Notes: generated from the sequence alone by a model not told the origin. DNA of 64,000 bases from Pseudoalteromonas sp. T1lg88 (GCF_002964765.1 NZ_PQCF01000007.1:186001-250000); one strand, 5' to 3'; shown: positions 19,553-29,624, numbered from the stretch's first letter. Numbers and translations: made by a program.

Positions 19553-20461
19553 TTACAAATCTTTGGCGTCGCCGAGCTCTTTGGTTAAGGCTTCAAGTAA
19601 TTCCTTGATTTCTTCCGATGCCAGAATAAAGTCGGCATCCAGTTTCACCGCCATATCTTCTTTTGGAATATCGGCATTTTCTTCTTTTAATACCTCGGCA
19701 TAGTTTACGCGTTTAATCGAACCGTCGTTTTGCAGCATAAACTTGATGCGTTCATGGTATTCCAATGCCAGCTTGGTGACTTCCTTGCCATTGTCCAAAT
19801 GGTTTTTCACCTCGTCAGTGGCCAGGTCATGGCCCTTAAGCTTGACTTGGGCGCCATTGTCATCCGGATCCTGTAACTCGGCGTCAAGGCCGATGGCAAA
19901 GCCTTCCGGGGCATTAAAGTCTTTTAACCAGGAAGTAAGGAATAAACCCAGGTCATAGTTGGCAAAGGCGGGCACCACGGGCAAGGTGCCCAATGATTTA
20001 CGTAGCAGCGCCAGTAGCTCTTCGGCCTTGTTAAAGCTGCCGCTATTGACGACTACCCAACCATTTTCCATATCGATAAAGGCATATTGCAGGCTCGACT
20101 TTTTAAAGGCCTGAGGCAGCAGGGTATTAAGGATATTCTCTTTAAGCTCATCCTTTTCCTTTTTGTTTACTCGGCGGTTTTCCTGTACTTCCAGTTGTTC
20201 TACCTTTTCCTGCAGCATGTCGTTAACCACCGCAGCCGGTAGTACTTTTTCTTCGCGCTTGGCGCATACCAGAATCGAGTTTTTAGAAAAGTGGCTTAAT
20301 GTTTGGCCATGCTTGCCTAGGGCCTTGGTCCAACCGAAGGTGTGCAGATCCTGACTGCCACAGGGGCGGAATAAATCCTGCTCCAGAGCCTTGTCAAAGT
20401 CTTCTTGCTGATAGCTGATCTCTTGCTTAAAACGATAGCAAATTAGGTTACTAAACCACAT
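19553..20461 (-). CDS. rdgC: Recombination-associated protein RdgC
   Basis: 302 residues, usual for RdgC. It begins MWFSNLICYRF, and HTFGWTKALGKHGQTLSHF is a characteristic stretch. RdgC is a ring-shaped, sequence-nonspecific double-strand DNA-binding protein that restrains RecA. The ATG at 20461 is chosen because the family starts at MWF; an upstream in-frame start at 20485 adds unrelated residues. The mid-region EVQENRRVNKKEKDELKE is typical. It is transcribed alone, 67 bases upstream of the sensor kinase stop codon. Confidence 0.95.
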   Translation of the reverse strand: MWFSNLICYRFKQEISYQQEDFDKALEQDLFRPCGSQDLHTFGWTKALGKHGQTLSHFSKNSILVCAKREEKVLPAAVVNDMLQEKVEQLEVQENRRVNKKEKDELKENILNTLLPQAFKKSSLQYAFIDMENGWVVVNSGSFNKAEELLALLRKSLGTLPVVPAFANYDLGLFLTSWLKDFNAPEGFAIGLDAELQDPDDNGAQVKLKGHDLATDEVKNHLDNGKEVTKLALEYHERIKFMLQNDGSIKRVNYAEVLKEENADIPKEDMAVKLDADFILASEEIKELLEALTKELGDAKDL

Positions 20462-20528
20462 AAATATACTTCCATGGAGCGCCAAAGGCGCAAATTTATA
20501 GTGCCGCCATCATAACGGAGTGGCGTCG

Positions 20529-22289
20529 CTAATTAAACATTAGCATGGGTTTTGGCAGGTCTTTCGGGAGCGAGATGAAATACTGCAACCCCTGATTAGG
20601 TGTGCTGCTGACTGATATCTCGCCGCCCAGGGTTTGTTTTACCAGGTTAAAGGTAATATGGGTGCCCAAGCCGCTGCCGCCCTGGTCCCGCTTAGTGGTG
20701 AAGTAGGGGTTGAATAGCTGTTCCAGTTGCATCGCATTGACGCCGCAACCATCGTCTCTATATTCGATTAATACCCGCTCATCCTGTTCTCGGATCAGTA
20801 TATCTATATGACCGTGCTTGGTTTGTTCAAAGCCATGGATCAGCGAGTTCATAATTAAATTGGTAAAAATCTGGCTAATGGCACCGGCGGGTAAGTTAAG
20901 GATAAGGTCATCCGGGCACTGAATATTGATTTTATGTTCTGTATTTTTCAGTTTTGGATGCAAGGAGCGGATCACCTCGCCAAGGTATTCTTTTAAGTTA
21001 ATGGTGCGCACCGCTTCGCTGGCTTGATCTATGGCGATTTGCTTAAAGCTGGCAATCAGCTCGTTAGCGCGGGCAAGATTATTGCTAAGCAACTCGGTAC
21101 TTTGTTTTGCCTCGCCAATAAATTGCGCCAATTCGGCAGGCGTCAGAGTTTGTTTTTCGTGCGCCTGTTCCAGCTCATTAAGGCGTTCTTGTAAAAATGA
21201 GGTGGCGGTGATCCCTATGCCTACGGGAGTATTGATGTCGTGGGTAATGCCGGCAACTAGGCCGCCAAGAGCTGCCATTTTCTCCGAGCCGAGTAAGCGC
21301 TCCTGCGTGTTGTTAAGCTCATCCATATAGCGCAGCATTTCTCTTTGTTTGGCAAGCAGCTCCTGTTCGGTCTGGCGCCTCAGTTCAATTTCTTCGGTAA
21401 GATTAAGCTTTTGTTTTTCCAGCTCATATTTTTGTTGTTGCAGATCCATCATGGCCTGGCTGAGATTGGAGGTCTTACGGGCTACTTCTTGCTCGAGCTC
21501 AATATTTTGTTGGTCGAGTTTTTCGTTGCTCTTGAGCAATTCTTTTTGCGTGTATTTTAGCTTGTTGCGGTATTCGACCACCTTGGCTATCAGGTTATTA
21601 AAGGCCTGTGCCATGACGTGGAGTTCGTTTTGCTTATGGGTATCGAGTTTAATCCGGGTGTCTTCGATGGCATCCGGCTCAACCTCTTCGATTTGCTCCG
21701 TCAATTGCTGCAAAGGCAAGGTCAGGTGTTTTCTAAAAGCCAGTAAAAACAGCAGGATCAAAAAGGTGGTTTTGATCATGGCGTTACCCACGAGCAGATA
21801 AATGGAAACCATAATACGGCTGACCACCACGTCACGACTGGAAAACAAGGTGACATCGCCAACCTGGGTTTCACGGCCGGAAAATTCGAATACCAGAGGA
21901 AAGGTATAGCCAAACAGGCCTGACGGCGTATCTTCAATCATAACAGTGTCTTGCGCCAGAGGTTTAGCTTTGCGTTCACGGCTATCTAATGAGCGACCAA
22001 GTTGCGAGATCACCTCGCCGCTGTCGTCACGCACTATGATGCCCTCAACCATGGGAATGGCAATAAGGCCCTCGGCTATGGTGACGCTTTGATCTGTATT
22101 GAGCTCCCAGATGGCACGGGTCAAGCTGCCGCTAAAGGTTTGTTGCAAAATCTGCAATTCGCTGCGGATATAGCTTTTAGTGTTGAAGTATTCGGCATAT
22201 ATCTGTGCGCAGGTCACCACAAAGGTCAGCACAAAGTAAACGGATAAAACACTGGTAAGGAGTTTTTTCGACAGACTGTTACGCAACAT
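20529..22289 (-). CDS. Membrane sensor histidine kinase (orphan)
   Basis: 586 residues from MLRNSLSKKLL at 22289; the frame extends 63 codons earlier but the membrane segment follows this Met directly. Membrane helix 1 is about residues 12-32, a periplasmic sensor of about 125 residues follows, helix 2 is about 160-186, then HAMP. A long coiled coil (about 235-335) precedes the HisKA box GGLVAGITHDINTPVG with H350. The ATPase domain has NLIMNSLIHGF, DDGCGVN, FNPYFTTK and GGSGLGTHI. This style of HisKA with THDINTP resembles kinases coupled to chemotaxis-like or c-di-GMP outputs. There is no response regulator next to it. Confidence 0.88.
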   Translation of the reverse strand: MLRNSLSKKLLTSVLSVYFVLTFVVTCAQIYAEYFNTKSYIRSELQILQQTFSGSLTRAIWELNTDQSVTIAEGLIAIPMVEGIIVRDDSGEVISQLGRSLDSRERKAKPLAQDTVMIEDTPSGLFGYTFPLVFEFSGRETQVGDVTLFSSRDVVVSRIMVSIYLLVGNAMIKTTFLILLFLLAFRKHLTLPLQQLTEQIEEVEPDAIEDTRIKLDTHKQNELHVMAQAFNNLIAKVVEYRNKLKYTQKELLKSNEKLDQQNIELEQEVARKTSNLSQAMMDLQQQKYELEKQKLNLTEEIELRRQTEQELLAKQREMLRYMDELNNTQERLLGSEKMAALGGLVAGITHDINTPVGIGITATSFLQERLNELEQAHEKQTLTPAELAQFIGEAKQSTELLSNNLARANELIASFKQIAIDQASEAVRTINLKEYLGEVIRSLHPKLKNTEHKINIQCPDDLILNLPAGAISQIFTNLIMNSLIHGFEQTKHGHIDILIREQDERVLIEYRDDGCGVNAMQLEQLFNPYFTTKRDQGGSGLGTHITFNLVKQTLGGEISVSSTPNQGLQYFISLPKDLPKPMLMFN

Positions 22290-22681
22290 GTTTGAACTTG
22301 GCCCTGTGCAACTAAAAAAAGGCGGTGACAAAACTCCGATGTTGAGTTTGTATTTGGTGCCGCTATATCCTCGCAGAAATAGCGCTAAGGATTTTAAAAA
22401 ACATACAAAATAATAGCTTATTGACAGGCGTTTAACAAAAGCAAATATTTTCGCGGCGCGGTTTTGCGCCCAGGGCAAACTTGTACTTTGTATTCTAAGT
22501 TAACAGCACAAGGTGAGGTCGTTGCGTTTGCCTGTCATAGCAAGATGCTCAAGCACTTTACAACTTCGGCCGCCAATTTGCATAAGTATTTCTACGTATT
22601 GTTTTGGATATAAGAAAAAAGCATATTATTTGTTAAATATTGCTGTTGACAGAAATAGTCATTTTCGGGCAGTCTAAATGC
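22290..22681. other. Intergenic region upstream of the thr leader
   Basis: Divergent upstream region of the sensor kinase (minus) and thrL (plus). A TTGACA lies at 22646-22651, but only weak -10 matches follow (TCTAAA 22673-22678, 21-base spacer). A second candidate is TTGTTT (22599-22604) with TATTAT (22624-22629), 19-base spacer. Nothing else is recognised. Confidence 0.4.
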
Positions 22682-22741
22682 ATGAATACAAATTACGCAA
22701 CACTGACCATCATTATTACCACCACCATCCGTAGCGGATAG
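22682..22741 (+). CDS. thrL: thr operon leader peptide
   Basis: A 19-residue ORF, MNTNYATLTIIITTTIRSG, with six threonine and four isoleucine codons, most of them in a consecutive run, located just upstream of an attenuator hairpin and thrA. This is the signature of the thr leader, whose translation senses charged tRNA-Thr and tRNA-Ile. The ribosome site is poor. An overlapping frame starting at 22678 is discussed among the rejected items. Confidence 0.88.
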   Translation: MNTNYATLTIIITTTIRSG

Positions 22742-22743
22742 TG

Positions 22744-22803
22744 GCATGGGTCGGTGCGCGAAGAAAAAAAGGCCTATGCTCTATTGCATGGGCCTTTTTT
22801 TTT
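22744..22803 (+). promoter_or_regulatory. thr operon attenuator (terminator and antiterminator)
   Basis: Terminator: AGGCCTATGC (22770-22779) pairs with GCATGGGCCT (22786-22795), loop TCTATT, followed by a T9 run. Antiterminator: GCATGGG at 22744-22750, three bases after the thrL stop codon, is an exact copy of the terminator's right arm (22786-22792) and can pair instead with CCTATGC (22773-22779). A ribosome stalled on the Thr/Ile codons leaves it free; a ribosome at the stop codon covers it. Confidence 0.88.
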
Positions 22804-22862
22804 GGGGTCCTAAAAGGGCGTCATCAGCAGAATAATTGCAGTTAAACGGGAATGAGGAAGTT

Positions 22863-25280
22863 ATGCAGGTATTGAAATTTGGCGGGTCATCACTGGCCGA
22901 TGCGGATTGTTTAGCTCGGGTTAGCGCCATAGTGCGCGCCGAGCTAAAAGAACAAATGTTACTGGTATTGTCGGCACCAGGAGGCATGACAGATGCTCTG
23001 GTGACCTTAAGTGAACTGGCGCAGTCCGGGCAGGATTACAGTATTCCCTGGCAGGCCCTGTGCGCCCGTGCCGAGGGGTTAAAATCTGAGGTTACAGCAC
23101 TGGCTCAGGCGCCCGATTCATGGCCCGACTTTCAGGAGCTGAAGCGCCGCCTTGACGGCATTGCTCTGTTGGGGGAATGTCCGGATGCGGTGCACAGTTA
23201 TATCATCAGCTTTGGCGAACGTATCAGTGTGGCCTTGATGCAGGCCCTGCTGGCCGACCTCGGAGCCCACTGCGTACCCGCGGATCAGGTGGTGCGCTCA
23301 CATGGTGGCTTTATGGATGCGGAAGTGGATCTCGATGTATCAAAACAGCTGATGCAGCAGTATTTGCATGCCAACCCGGCAAAAGTATACATAATGCCAG
23401 GCTTTACCGGCGCCGATGAGCAGGGGCGATTAACTACGCTGGGGCGCAATGGCTCGGATTATTCAGCGGCGGTGGCGGCGGCTTGTTTGGAGGCTGAGGT
23501 TTGCCAAATTTGGACCGATGTGGATGGTGTTTACAGCGCTGATCCCCGTTATATCAAGGGCGCCACTAAGGTTGATCATCTCTCTTATAAAGAGGCCATG
23601 GAGCTCTCTTATTTCGGCGCTAAGGTGTTGCATCCCAAGACCATAATGCCCTGTGCCAAAGCAGGCGTGCCCTGTGAGATTAAAAATACCCATGCGCCTT
23701 CGCTTCCAGGCTCTCTGATCAGCGATGAGGCGCGTTCTTCTGAGCCGGTGAAAGCCATTTCCAGTTTACAGGACCTGGCCATGCTGACTGTGTCTGGCCC
23801 GGGTATGAAGGGCAAGGTGGGTATGGCGGCCAAGGTGTTTACCGCACTGGCGATGGATAATGTTTCCATCGTGCTTATCACCCAATCGAGCTGTGAGTTC
23901 AGCATTAGTTTTTGTGTGTACCAGCAGGACCTTGCTCTTGCACTAAGGGCGCTTGAGCAGGCCTTTGAGCTTGAAGCCAAGGCCGGGCTTATCGAGCCGG
24001 TGCAGGTACAGCGCCACCTCGCCATTGTGACCCTGGTGGGTGACAATATGCGTGCTCATAAGGGCTTGGCTGCCAAGTTTTTTGCTTCCTTAGCGCAGGC
24101 ACAAGTGAATATAGTGGCCATTGCCCAGGACTCTACGGAAAGCTCGATCTCCGCGGTGATCGATGGCGAGCTGTGTAACGATGCGGTGAAGGTGTGCCAT
24201 GAAAACTTCTTTACTCATATGCCGTCCATTGATGTTTTCCTGTTAGGTTGTGGCCTGGTGGGCAGCGAATTGTTGAGCCAGGTAGAGAAGCAGCAAGAGT
24301 GGCTGAACGCGCGCAATATCAAGTTAAAGGTGCGCGGCATAGCTAACTCAAGGCAGATGCTGCTAAACGGTGAGGGGATAGATTTGCAGCAATGGCCAAC
24401 GCAGTTGCAGCAAACGGCACAGGAGTTTGACCTGAAATATCTGGAACAATTCGTAAAACAGCATCACCTGATCAACCCGGTGATCGTCGATTGCAGTTCA
24501 GCGGCGGCGCTGGCGGATCAATACGTTAATTTCTTAAATGCCGGTTTCCATGTGGTCGCCGCCAATAAAAAGGCCAATACCAGCTCGCAAGCCTATTATT
24601 GGCAGTTAAAGGAAGCGGCGCAGCGCAATAACCGACGCTTCCTTTATGAAACCAATGTCGGTGCCGGTTTACCCGTACTCGATAATCTTCAGTCTTTGTT
24701 TGGCGCCGGCGACCAGCTATTGCACTTTAGCGGCATTCTGTCTGGTTCCTTGTCTTATATGTTTGGGGTGCTGAGCGATGGCTTAAGCTTGTCCGAGGCG
24801 ACCATCAAGGCGAAAGAAAGTGGCTTTACCGAGCCGGATCCCCGTGATGATTTGTCCGGTACCGATGTTGCCCGCAAGTTGTTGATCATTGCCCGTGAAG
24901 CCGGATTGGAACTCGAACTTGAAGATATAGAAGTTGAGTCTGTCTTGCCGCCAGGCTTTGCTAATGGTCTCAGTGTCGATGAGTTTATGGCTAAGCTGCC
25001 CGAGCTCGACAGCGATTTTGCCGACAAGGTGTCCTCCGCCAAGGCTGAGGGTAAGGTGCTGCGTTATGTCGGCAGCATAGACAAGGGGCGCTGCAAGGTC
25101 GGCATTGAAGCGGTGGATAGCAAGCATGCCCTATTCGATATTCGTGATGGCGAAAATGCGCTGGCCATTTTGAGTCAGTATTATCAGCCAAGACCCTTTG
25201 TGATCCGTGGTTATGGGGCCGGCGCCGAAGTTACGGCGGCGGGGGTTTTCGCCGATATTCTTAAAACATTACCGCGATAA
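22863..25280 (+). CDS. thrA: Bifunctional aspartokinase I/homoserine dehydrogenase I
   Basis: 805 residues. The N-terminal aspartokinase domain starts [15 protein letters not shown] and contains [16 protein letters not shown]. Two ACT regulatory domains follow (about residues 310-460; [39 protein letters not shown]). The homoserine dehydrogenase domain begins at about 465 with [13 protein letters not shown] and contains [15 protein letters not shown]. The enzyme performs the first and third steps from aspartate towards threonine and is usually feedback-inhibited by threonine. The ATG at 22863 has GAGGA upstream; an in-frame TTG at 22836 is not favoured. First structural gene after the attenuator. 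Confidence 0.97.
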   Translation: MQVLKFGGSSLADADCLARVSAIVRAELKEQMLLVLSAPGGMTDALVTLSELAQSGQDYSIPWQALCARAEGLKSEVTALAQAPDSWPDFQELKRRLDGIALLGECPDAVHSYIISFGERISVALMQALLADLGAHCVPADQVVRSHGGFMDAEVDLDVSKQLMQQYLHANPAKVYIMPGFTGADEQGRLTTLGRNGSDYSAAVAAACLEAEVCQIWTDVDGVYSADPRYIKGATKVDHLSYKEAMELSYFGAKVLHPKTIMPCAKAGVPCEIKNTHAPSLPGSLISDEARSSEPVKAISSLQDLAMLTVSGPGMKGKVGMAAKVFTALAMDNVSIVLITQSSCEFSISFCVYQQDLALALRALEQAFELEAKAGLIEPVQVQRHLAIVTLVGDNMRAHKGLAAKFFASLAQAQVNIVAIAQDSTESSISAVIDGELCNDAVKVCHENFFTHMPSIDVFLLGCGLVGSELLSQVEKQQEWLNARNIKLKVRGIANSRQMLLNGEGIDLQQWPTQLQQTAQEFDLKYLEQFVKQHHLINPVIVDCSSAAALADQYVNFLNAGFHVVAANKKANTSSQAYYWQLKEAAQRNNRRFLYETNVGAGLPVLDNLQSLFGAGDQLLHFSGILSGSLSYMFGVLSDGLSLSEATIKAKESGFTEPDPRDDLSGTDVARKLLIIAREAGLELELEDIEVESVLPPGFANGLSVDEFMAKLPELDSDFADKVSSAKAEGKVLRYVGSIDKGRCKVGIEAVDSKHALFDIRDGENALAILSQYYQPRPFVIRGYGAGAEVTAAGVFADILKTLPR

Positions 25281-25289
25281 GGACATCTG

Positions 25290-26231
25290 ATGATTCAAGT
25301 ATATGCTCCGGCTTCCATAGGTAATTTTGCCGTCGGTTTTGATGCCCTTGGCGCCGCCATTGCGCCAATTGACGGCAGTTTACTCGGTGATCTGGTTAAG
25401 GTCAGTGCCAGCACGACCACTGAGTTTGTCTGCTCCGGGCCTTATGCCCATAAGCTACCGGCACAGGCAGAGCAAAACCTGGCCTATATGTGTTTGCAGC
25501 ATTTTAAACAGGCGGTGGCTCCGGATATGCCAGCGGTGCGTTTAGAGCTGGTAAAAAACCTGCCCGTAGGTTCGGGTTTGGGCTCCAGTGCCTGCTCCGT
25601 GGTGGCAACTATTGCTGCATTGGATAAGTTTGCCGGCACCGGGCTCAGTGATGAGGCACTGATCGAGCTGATGGCCGACTTTGAGGCCAAGGTCAGCGGC
25701 GGCCGCCATTACGACAATATCACCCCTTGTTATTTGGGTGGCCTGCAACTAACGGCGGAGCTTATTCCCGGTAAGTCTCTGGCCATTATGACCCCGGATA
25801 ACTGGTATCCAGTGGTGGCCTTTCCCGGGTTTACGCTTAACACCGCCAAGGCGCGTGCGGTGCTGCCAAAGCAGCTGGATATGCACCACAGTGTTGAATT
25901 TGCTCAGCGCCTTAGCGCTTTTTGTACTTTGATGCTGCAACAGCGCAGCGAAGAGGCGCTGTCGATCATGATAGATACTGTGGCCGAGCCCCATAGGGCG
26001 CAATTGATCGAAGGCTTTAGCGCGGCGCAACAGGCGCTGTTACAGCTAGGCGCCAAAGCGGTCAGTATTTCTGGCGCCGGGCCGACACTGTTTGCGCTAT
26101 GCGACAACCTCGCCAGCGCCGAGCTGTGCCAGCAGTGGCTCAGCGACCACTATATTAATGAACAAGGTTTTAGCCATATTTGCCAACTCGATTGGGCCGG
26201 CACCAGAGAATTGAATGAGGAACTAGGGTAA
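25290..26231 (+). CDS. thrB: Homoserine kinase
   Basis: 313 residues, GHMP kinase family. The phosphate-binding motif is LPVGSGLGSSACSVVA, preceded by the N-terminal YAPASIGNFAVGFDALGAA, with the C-terminal GHMP motif SISGAGPTLFAL. It phosphorylates homoserine for threonine synthase. It starts 9 bases after thrA with AAGGA upstream, and its stop codon shares one base with the thrC start (TAATG), a sign of translational coupling. Confidence 0.97.
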   Translation: MIQVYAPASIGNFAVGFDALGAAIAPIDGSLLGDLVKVSASTTTEFVCSGPYAHKLPAQAEQNLAYMCLQHFKQAVAPDMPAVRLELVKNLPVGSGLGSSACSVVATIAALDKFAGTGLSDEALIELMADFEAKVSGGRHYDNITPCYLGGLQLTAELIPGKSLAIMTPDNWYPVVAFPGFTLNTAKARAVLPKQLDMHHSVEFAQRLSAFCTLMLQQRSEEALSIMIDTVAEPHRAQLIEGFSAAQQALLQLGAKAVSISGAGPTLFALCDNLASAELCQQWLSDHYINEQGFSHICQLDWAGTRELNEELG

Positions 26232-27514
26232 TGCAGTTATATAATTTGCAAGATAATGAGCAGGTGGTGTCTTTTGTTGAGGCGGTAAAAACTGGCCTAG
26301 GTCGCAATCAAGGGGTGTTTTTCCCTACCGAGCTGACGCCCTTGGCGGATGTTGATGCCTTACTGGAACTCGACTTTGTTACCCGCAGTGCCAAGGTATT
26401 GCGTCATCTGTTAGGAGATGAATTGAGCGATGACACCCTGGCGCACATGGTCGCGGGGGCCTTTACCTTCCCTGCGCCCTTGGTCAAGGTAGCCGATAAC
26501 CTCCATTGTTTAGAGCTGTTTCACGGTCCGACTCTGGCCTTTAAGGACTTTGGCGGACGCTTTATGGCCCAATGTCTGGCGCAGTTTAGTCAGGGCGAGA
26601 AGGTTACTATTTTAACCGCCACCAGTGGCGATACCGGAGCCGCCGTGGCTCATGCCTTTTATGGTAAAGAGAATGTCGATGTGGTGATCCTCTATCCCGA
26701 GGGCAAGATCTCCGAGGCACAACAAAAGCTGTTTACCACCCTTGGCGGCAACGTGCATTGCTATAGTGTTAAAGGTTCCTTCGACGATTGTCAGGCCATG
26801 GTGAAGCAGGGCTTCTTGGATGAAGAACTGAAATCGCGTCTCGGCCTTAACTCGGCCAACTCTATCAATATCAGCCGACTATTGGCGCAGGTCTGCTACT
26901 ACTTTGAGGCAGTGGCGCAACTGCCGAAAGAGCAAAGAGCGAGCGCACATATTTCTGTGCCCAGTGGTAACTTCGGTAACGTCTGTGCGGCCATGATAGC
27001 GGCGGTGATCGGCTTGCCTATCAGCAAGTTGTCGGCCACCACTAACCAAAACGATACCGTACCGCGTTACCTTGAGTCCAAACAATGGCAGCCCAATGAG
27101 ACTTTGGAGTCCCTGTCTAATGCCATGGATGTGAGTCGGCCAAATAACTGGCCGCGGGTGCAGGTGATGCTCGACAGTGGCCAGTTTAGCTATAACGACT
27201 TTTTCTCTCATGGTGTGGACGAAGCAACCACTGCGGCGGCAATGCGCGAGTTGCAGCAGCTAGGCTATCTGGCCGAGCCGCACACCGCGATTGCCTATCA
27301 GGGATTAAAGACGGATTTGGCCCCGGGCGAGCAGGGGATCTTTTTGGCCACCGCTCATCCGGCAAAGTTTAAAGACAGTGTGGAAGAGATTTTGGGTGTT
27401 TCATTAGAAATGCCCAAGGCCCTGGCCGATGCCCTTGCTAAGCCCTGCTTAGCCGAACCCATGAGCGCCGACTATACGCAGTTGCGTGAAGCTATGCTGG
27501 CGAAACTCGGTTAA
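26231..27514 (+). CDS. thrC: Threonine synthase
   Basis: 427 residues, PLP-dependent fold type II. The PLP lysine lies in GPTLAFKDFGGRF, and the phosphate-binding region in TATSGDTGAAVAHAF. The N-terminus MQLYNLQDNEQVVSFVEAVKTGLG is typical of the E. coli-type enzyme. It converts O-phosphohomoserine to threonine and is last in the operon, followed by a strong terminator. Confidence 0.97.
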   Translation: MQLYNLQDNEQVVSFVEAVKTGLGRNQGVFFPTELTPLADVDALLELDFVTRSAKVLRHLLGDELSDDTLAHMVAGAFTFPAPLVKVADNLHCLELFHGPTLAFKDFGGRFMAQCLAQFSQGEKVTILTATSGDTGAAVAHAFYGKENVDVVILYPEGKISEAQQKLFTTLGGNVHCYSVKGSFDDCQAMVKQGFLDEELKSRLGLNSANSINISRLLAQVCYYFEAVAQLPKEQRASAHISVPSGNFGNVCAAMIAAVIGLPISKLSATTNQNDTVPRYLESKQWQPNETLESLSNAMDVSRPNNWPRVQVMLDSGQFSYNDFFSHGVDEATTAAAMRELQQLGYLAEPHTAIAYQGLKTDLAPGEQGIFLATAHPAKFKDSVEEILGVSLEMPKALADALAKPCLAEPMSADYTQLREAMLAKLG

Positions 27515-27535
27515 TTTGGTAAGCTAGCTTTAGCT

Positions 27536-27580
27536 TTAACAAGATTAGTATTAACAAGACTAGTATTAACAAGACGGCTT
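27536..27580 (+). repeat. Three tandem 15-base repeats before the thr terminator
   Basis: TTAACAAGATTAGTA (27536-27550), TTAACAAGACTAGTA (27551-27565) and TTAACAAGACGGCTT (27566-27580). The first two differ at one base; the third diverges where it enters the terminator stem. They look like local duplications of the sequence in front of the hairpin. Confidence 0.75.
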
Positions 27581-27597
27581 CGGAGCCGTCTTTTTTA
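27571..27597 (+). terminator. Terminator of the thr operon
   Basis: Stem AAGACGGCT/AGCCGTCTT closed by a TCGG tetraloop, followed by TTTTTATT, 57 bases after the thrC stop. Confidence 0.9.
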
Positions 27598-27610
27598 TTC
27601 GAGAGCTTAT

Positions 27611-28276
27611 ATGACATCCTGGTCCGATTTATTGGCAGCGCAAAAAAAGCAGGCCTATTTTCAAGAGACATTAGATTATGTGCAGCAGCGTCGCGATGCG
27701 GGTGTTGCCGTGTATCCGCCCAAAGAGCAGGTTTTTGACGCATTTCGCGCCACCGAGTTTAACGATGTAAAGGTGGTGATCTTGGGTCAGGACCCATACC
27801 ATGGTCCAAATCAGGCCCATGGTCTGTGTTTTTCCGTATTGCCTGGGGTTAAGGCGCCGCCTTCGCTGGCTAATATGTATAAGGAGTTGGCACAGGATAT
27901 TCCCGATTTTGCCATCCCCAATCATGGTTATCTGCAGTCCTGGGCCGAGCAGGGGGTGTTATTGCTTAATACCGTGCTGACGGTGGAGCAGGGCGAGGCT
28001 CATTCCCACAAGCATCTTGGTTGGGAGCATTTTACCGATCAGGTGATTGCCGCACTAAATGAGCAAGGTGAGGGTATTGTCTTTTTACTCTGGGGCGCGC
28101 ATGCGCAAAAGAAGGGCAAGCATATAGATACCACTAAGCATTTTGTGCTTAAGGCGCCGCACCCGTCTCCCTTGTCGGCACACCGAGGCTTTTTTGGTTG
28201 TGGTCACTTTTCAAAGGCCAATAAGCTGCTCACAGAGCAAGGAAAACAACCCATAGACTGGCGCTTGCCCAGCTAA
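27611..28276 (+). CDS. ung: Uracil-DNA glycosylase
   Basis: 221 residues, family 1 UDG. The catalytic water-activating loop is [18 protein letters not shown] with Asp61, and the minor-groove-reading loop is [14 protein letters not shown] with the catalytic His. It removes uracil from DNA to start base excision repair. The start at 27611 lies directly after the thr terminator, so the gene needs its own promoter; I do not see a clear one in the short gap. Confidence 0.97.
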   Translation: MTSWSDLLAAQKKQAYFQETLDYVQQRRDAGVAVYPPKEQVFDAFRATEFNDVKVVILGQDPYHGPNQAHGLCFSVLPGVKAPPSLANMYKELAQDIPDFAIPNHGYLQSWAEQGVLLLNTVLTVEQGEAHSHKHLGWEHFTDQVIAALNEQGEGIVFLLWGAHAQKKGKHIDTTKHFVLKAPHPSPLSAHRGFFGCGHFSKANKLLTEQGKQPIDWRLPS

Positions 28277-28298
28277 GCTAATGCCATAAAAAGCCATA

Positions 28299-28327
28299 AA
28301 AAAAGGAGCAATAAATGCTCCTTTTTT
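28299..28327. terminator. Bidirectional terminator between ung and the DUF3545 gene
   Basis: Stem AAAAAGGAGCA/TGCTCCTTTTT with loop ATAAA. A-rich and T-rich flanks serve the two convergent genes in either direction. Confidence 0.85.
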
Positions 28328-28328
28328 A

Positions 28329-28514
28329 CTAGAAATCTAGTTCTTCTAAGGCGATGGTATCGCTGAATAGATCGAGTTCTTGTAGTTCTTTACGTAAACG
28401 TTGTTTATCTTTCAGTGCTTCGATTTCGCGCCACTTTCGTTTTTTATTACGACCGGAATTCTTTCTCGCCTCTGGACCTTCTATTATTTTTAGTAGTTCG
28501 TTCAGACTATCCAT
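28329..28514 (-). CDS. Small basic DUF3545-type protein
   Basis: 61 residues from MDSLNELLKIIEG at 28514, with GGAG just upstream. The middle is strongly basic (RKNSGRNKKRKWREIEALKDKQR) and the ends are acidic. The KRKWREIEALKDK stretch is what I remember as the DUF3545 family signature, common in Shewanella and Vibrio and of unknown function. The 78-codon frame starting at 28565 would add unrelated residues. A nucleic-acid or ribosome contact is possible from the charge, but this is only inference. Confidence 0.78.
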   Translation of the reverse strand: MDSLNELLKIIEGPEARKNSGRNKKRKWREIEALKDKQRLRKELQELDLFSDTIALEELDF

Positions 28515-28673
28515 GACACTCTCCTGTATAACTAACGCAATCAATCTATACCATAGAAAGTACAAAAATAAAACGAAATTGTTTATTTTAAGTTACAGGA
28601 AAGTGATGTTTTTATTACCGGGTAATTATGTGAGAACGCCAGCCTGTCGCTGGCGTTATATTTTGGAAGAAAA

Positions 28674-29624
28674 TTAGAGGGAAGAGAAGCGGCGTTCGAG
28701 CGCCACTTGCGCTTCGGCGAAGGCGCGTATGCCTTCAGAGAGCTTCTCAGTGGCCATGGCGTCCTGGTTATGCAACCAACGGAATTCGCTCTCGCTTAGG
28801 GCTGCTGGTTTAGCAGCTACACTGGCCGGTGATGTCAGCTGATATTCCGTATTCGCCGGTAATTGAGCCAACTCTTCAAGTAGCGCCGGGCTTATGGTCA
28901 GGCGATCGCAGCCGGTTAAAGCCAGGATCTCACCGGTATTTCTAAAGCTGGCACCCATGACTATGGTTTCATAACCATGGCCTTTGTAGAATTCATAGAT
29001 GCTGCGTACCGATTGCACCCCGGGATCCGCCAGCGGATCGCTTGGCTTTTCCATGCCATTGGCCACATGCCAGTCAAGAATACGGCCAACAAAGGGAGAG
29101 ATAAGGTACACATTAGCATCGGCACAGGCGCGGGCCTGGGCTTCACTGAACAGCAGCGTTAGGTTGCAACGAATGCCTTCCTTTTCCAGCTGCTCGGCGG
29201 CTTTAATGCCTTCCCAGGTCGATGCGATTTTAATTAAAATCTTGTCGCGGCTAACCCTTTCAAGGTCGTACAGGGCCAGCAGTTGTTTTGCTTTCGCTAT
29301 GCTTGCTTGGGTGTCGAATGACAGACGCGCATCGACTTCGGTAGAAATATAACCGGGAACGATATCGGCGATTTCCTTGCCGATCAGTACGGCGAAGTAA
29401 TCGCAAGCCAGTGCCAACTGGGCGCTGGTGTCATCACTTTGGCTGCGCGCATATTGCCAGGCCTTATCAAGATAGGGCTGGTAGGCAGGGATTTCGCTGG
29501 CCTTAAGTAAGAGTGATGGATTAGTGGTGGCATCCTGGGGTTGATGCTTACGTATTGCTTCAATATCGCCGGTATCGGCAACAATCGTTGAATGCTGCTT
29601 CAACTCTTGTAGTGCTGTAGTCAT
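28674..29624 (-). CDS. talB: Transaldolase
   Basis: 316 residues, matching TalB. The Schiff-base lysine is K132 in [12 protein letters not shown], and [25 protein letters not shown] and [11 protein letters not shown] are family signatures. It shuttles a dihydroxyacetone unit between sedoheptulose 7-phosphate and glyceraldehyde 3-phosphate in the pentose phosphate pathway. It is transcribed alone; transketolase is not in the window. Its upstream region is shared with divergent yaaA. Confidence 0.97.
   Translation of the reverse strand: MTTALQELKQHSTIVADTGDIEAIRKHQPQDATTNPSLLLKASEIPAYQPYLDKAWQYARSQSDDTSAQLALACDYFAVLIGKEIADIVPGYISTEVDARLSFDTQASIAKAKQLLALYDLERVSRDKILIKIASTWEGIKAAEQLEKEGIRCNLTLLFSEAQARACADANVYLISPFVGRILDWHVANGMEKPSDPLADPGVQSVRSIYEFYKGHGYETIVMGASFRNTGEILALTGCDRLTISPALLEELAQLPANTEYQLTSPASVAAKPAALSESEFRWLHNQDAMATEKLSEGIRAFAEAQVALERRFSSL

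Noticed and set aside
22678-22734. An overlapping short ORF rich in His and Tyr (MHEYKLRNTDHHYYHHHP), which looks like a his-type leader peptide
   Set aside because: It is the shifted reading of the Thr/Ile run. The next genes are thrABC, and the hairpin geometry fits the stop codon of the Thr/Ile frame, not this one.
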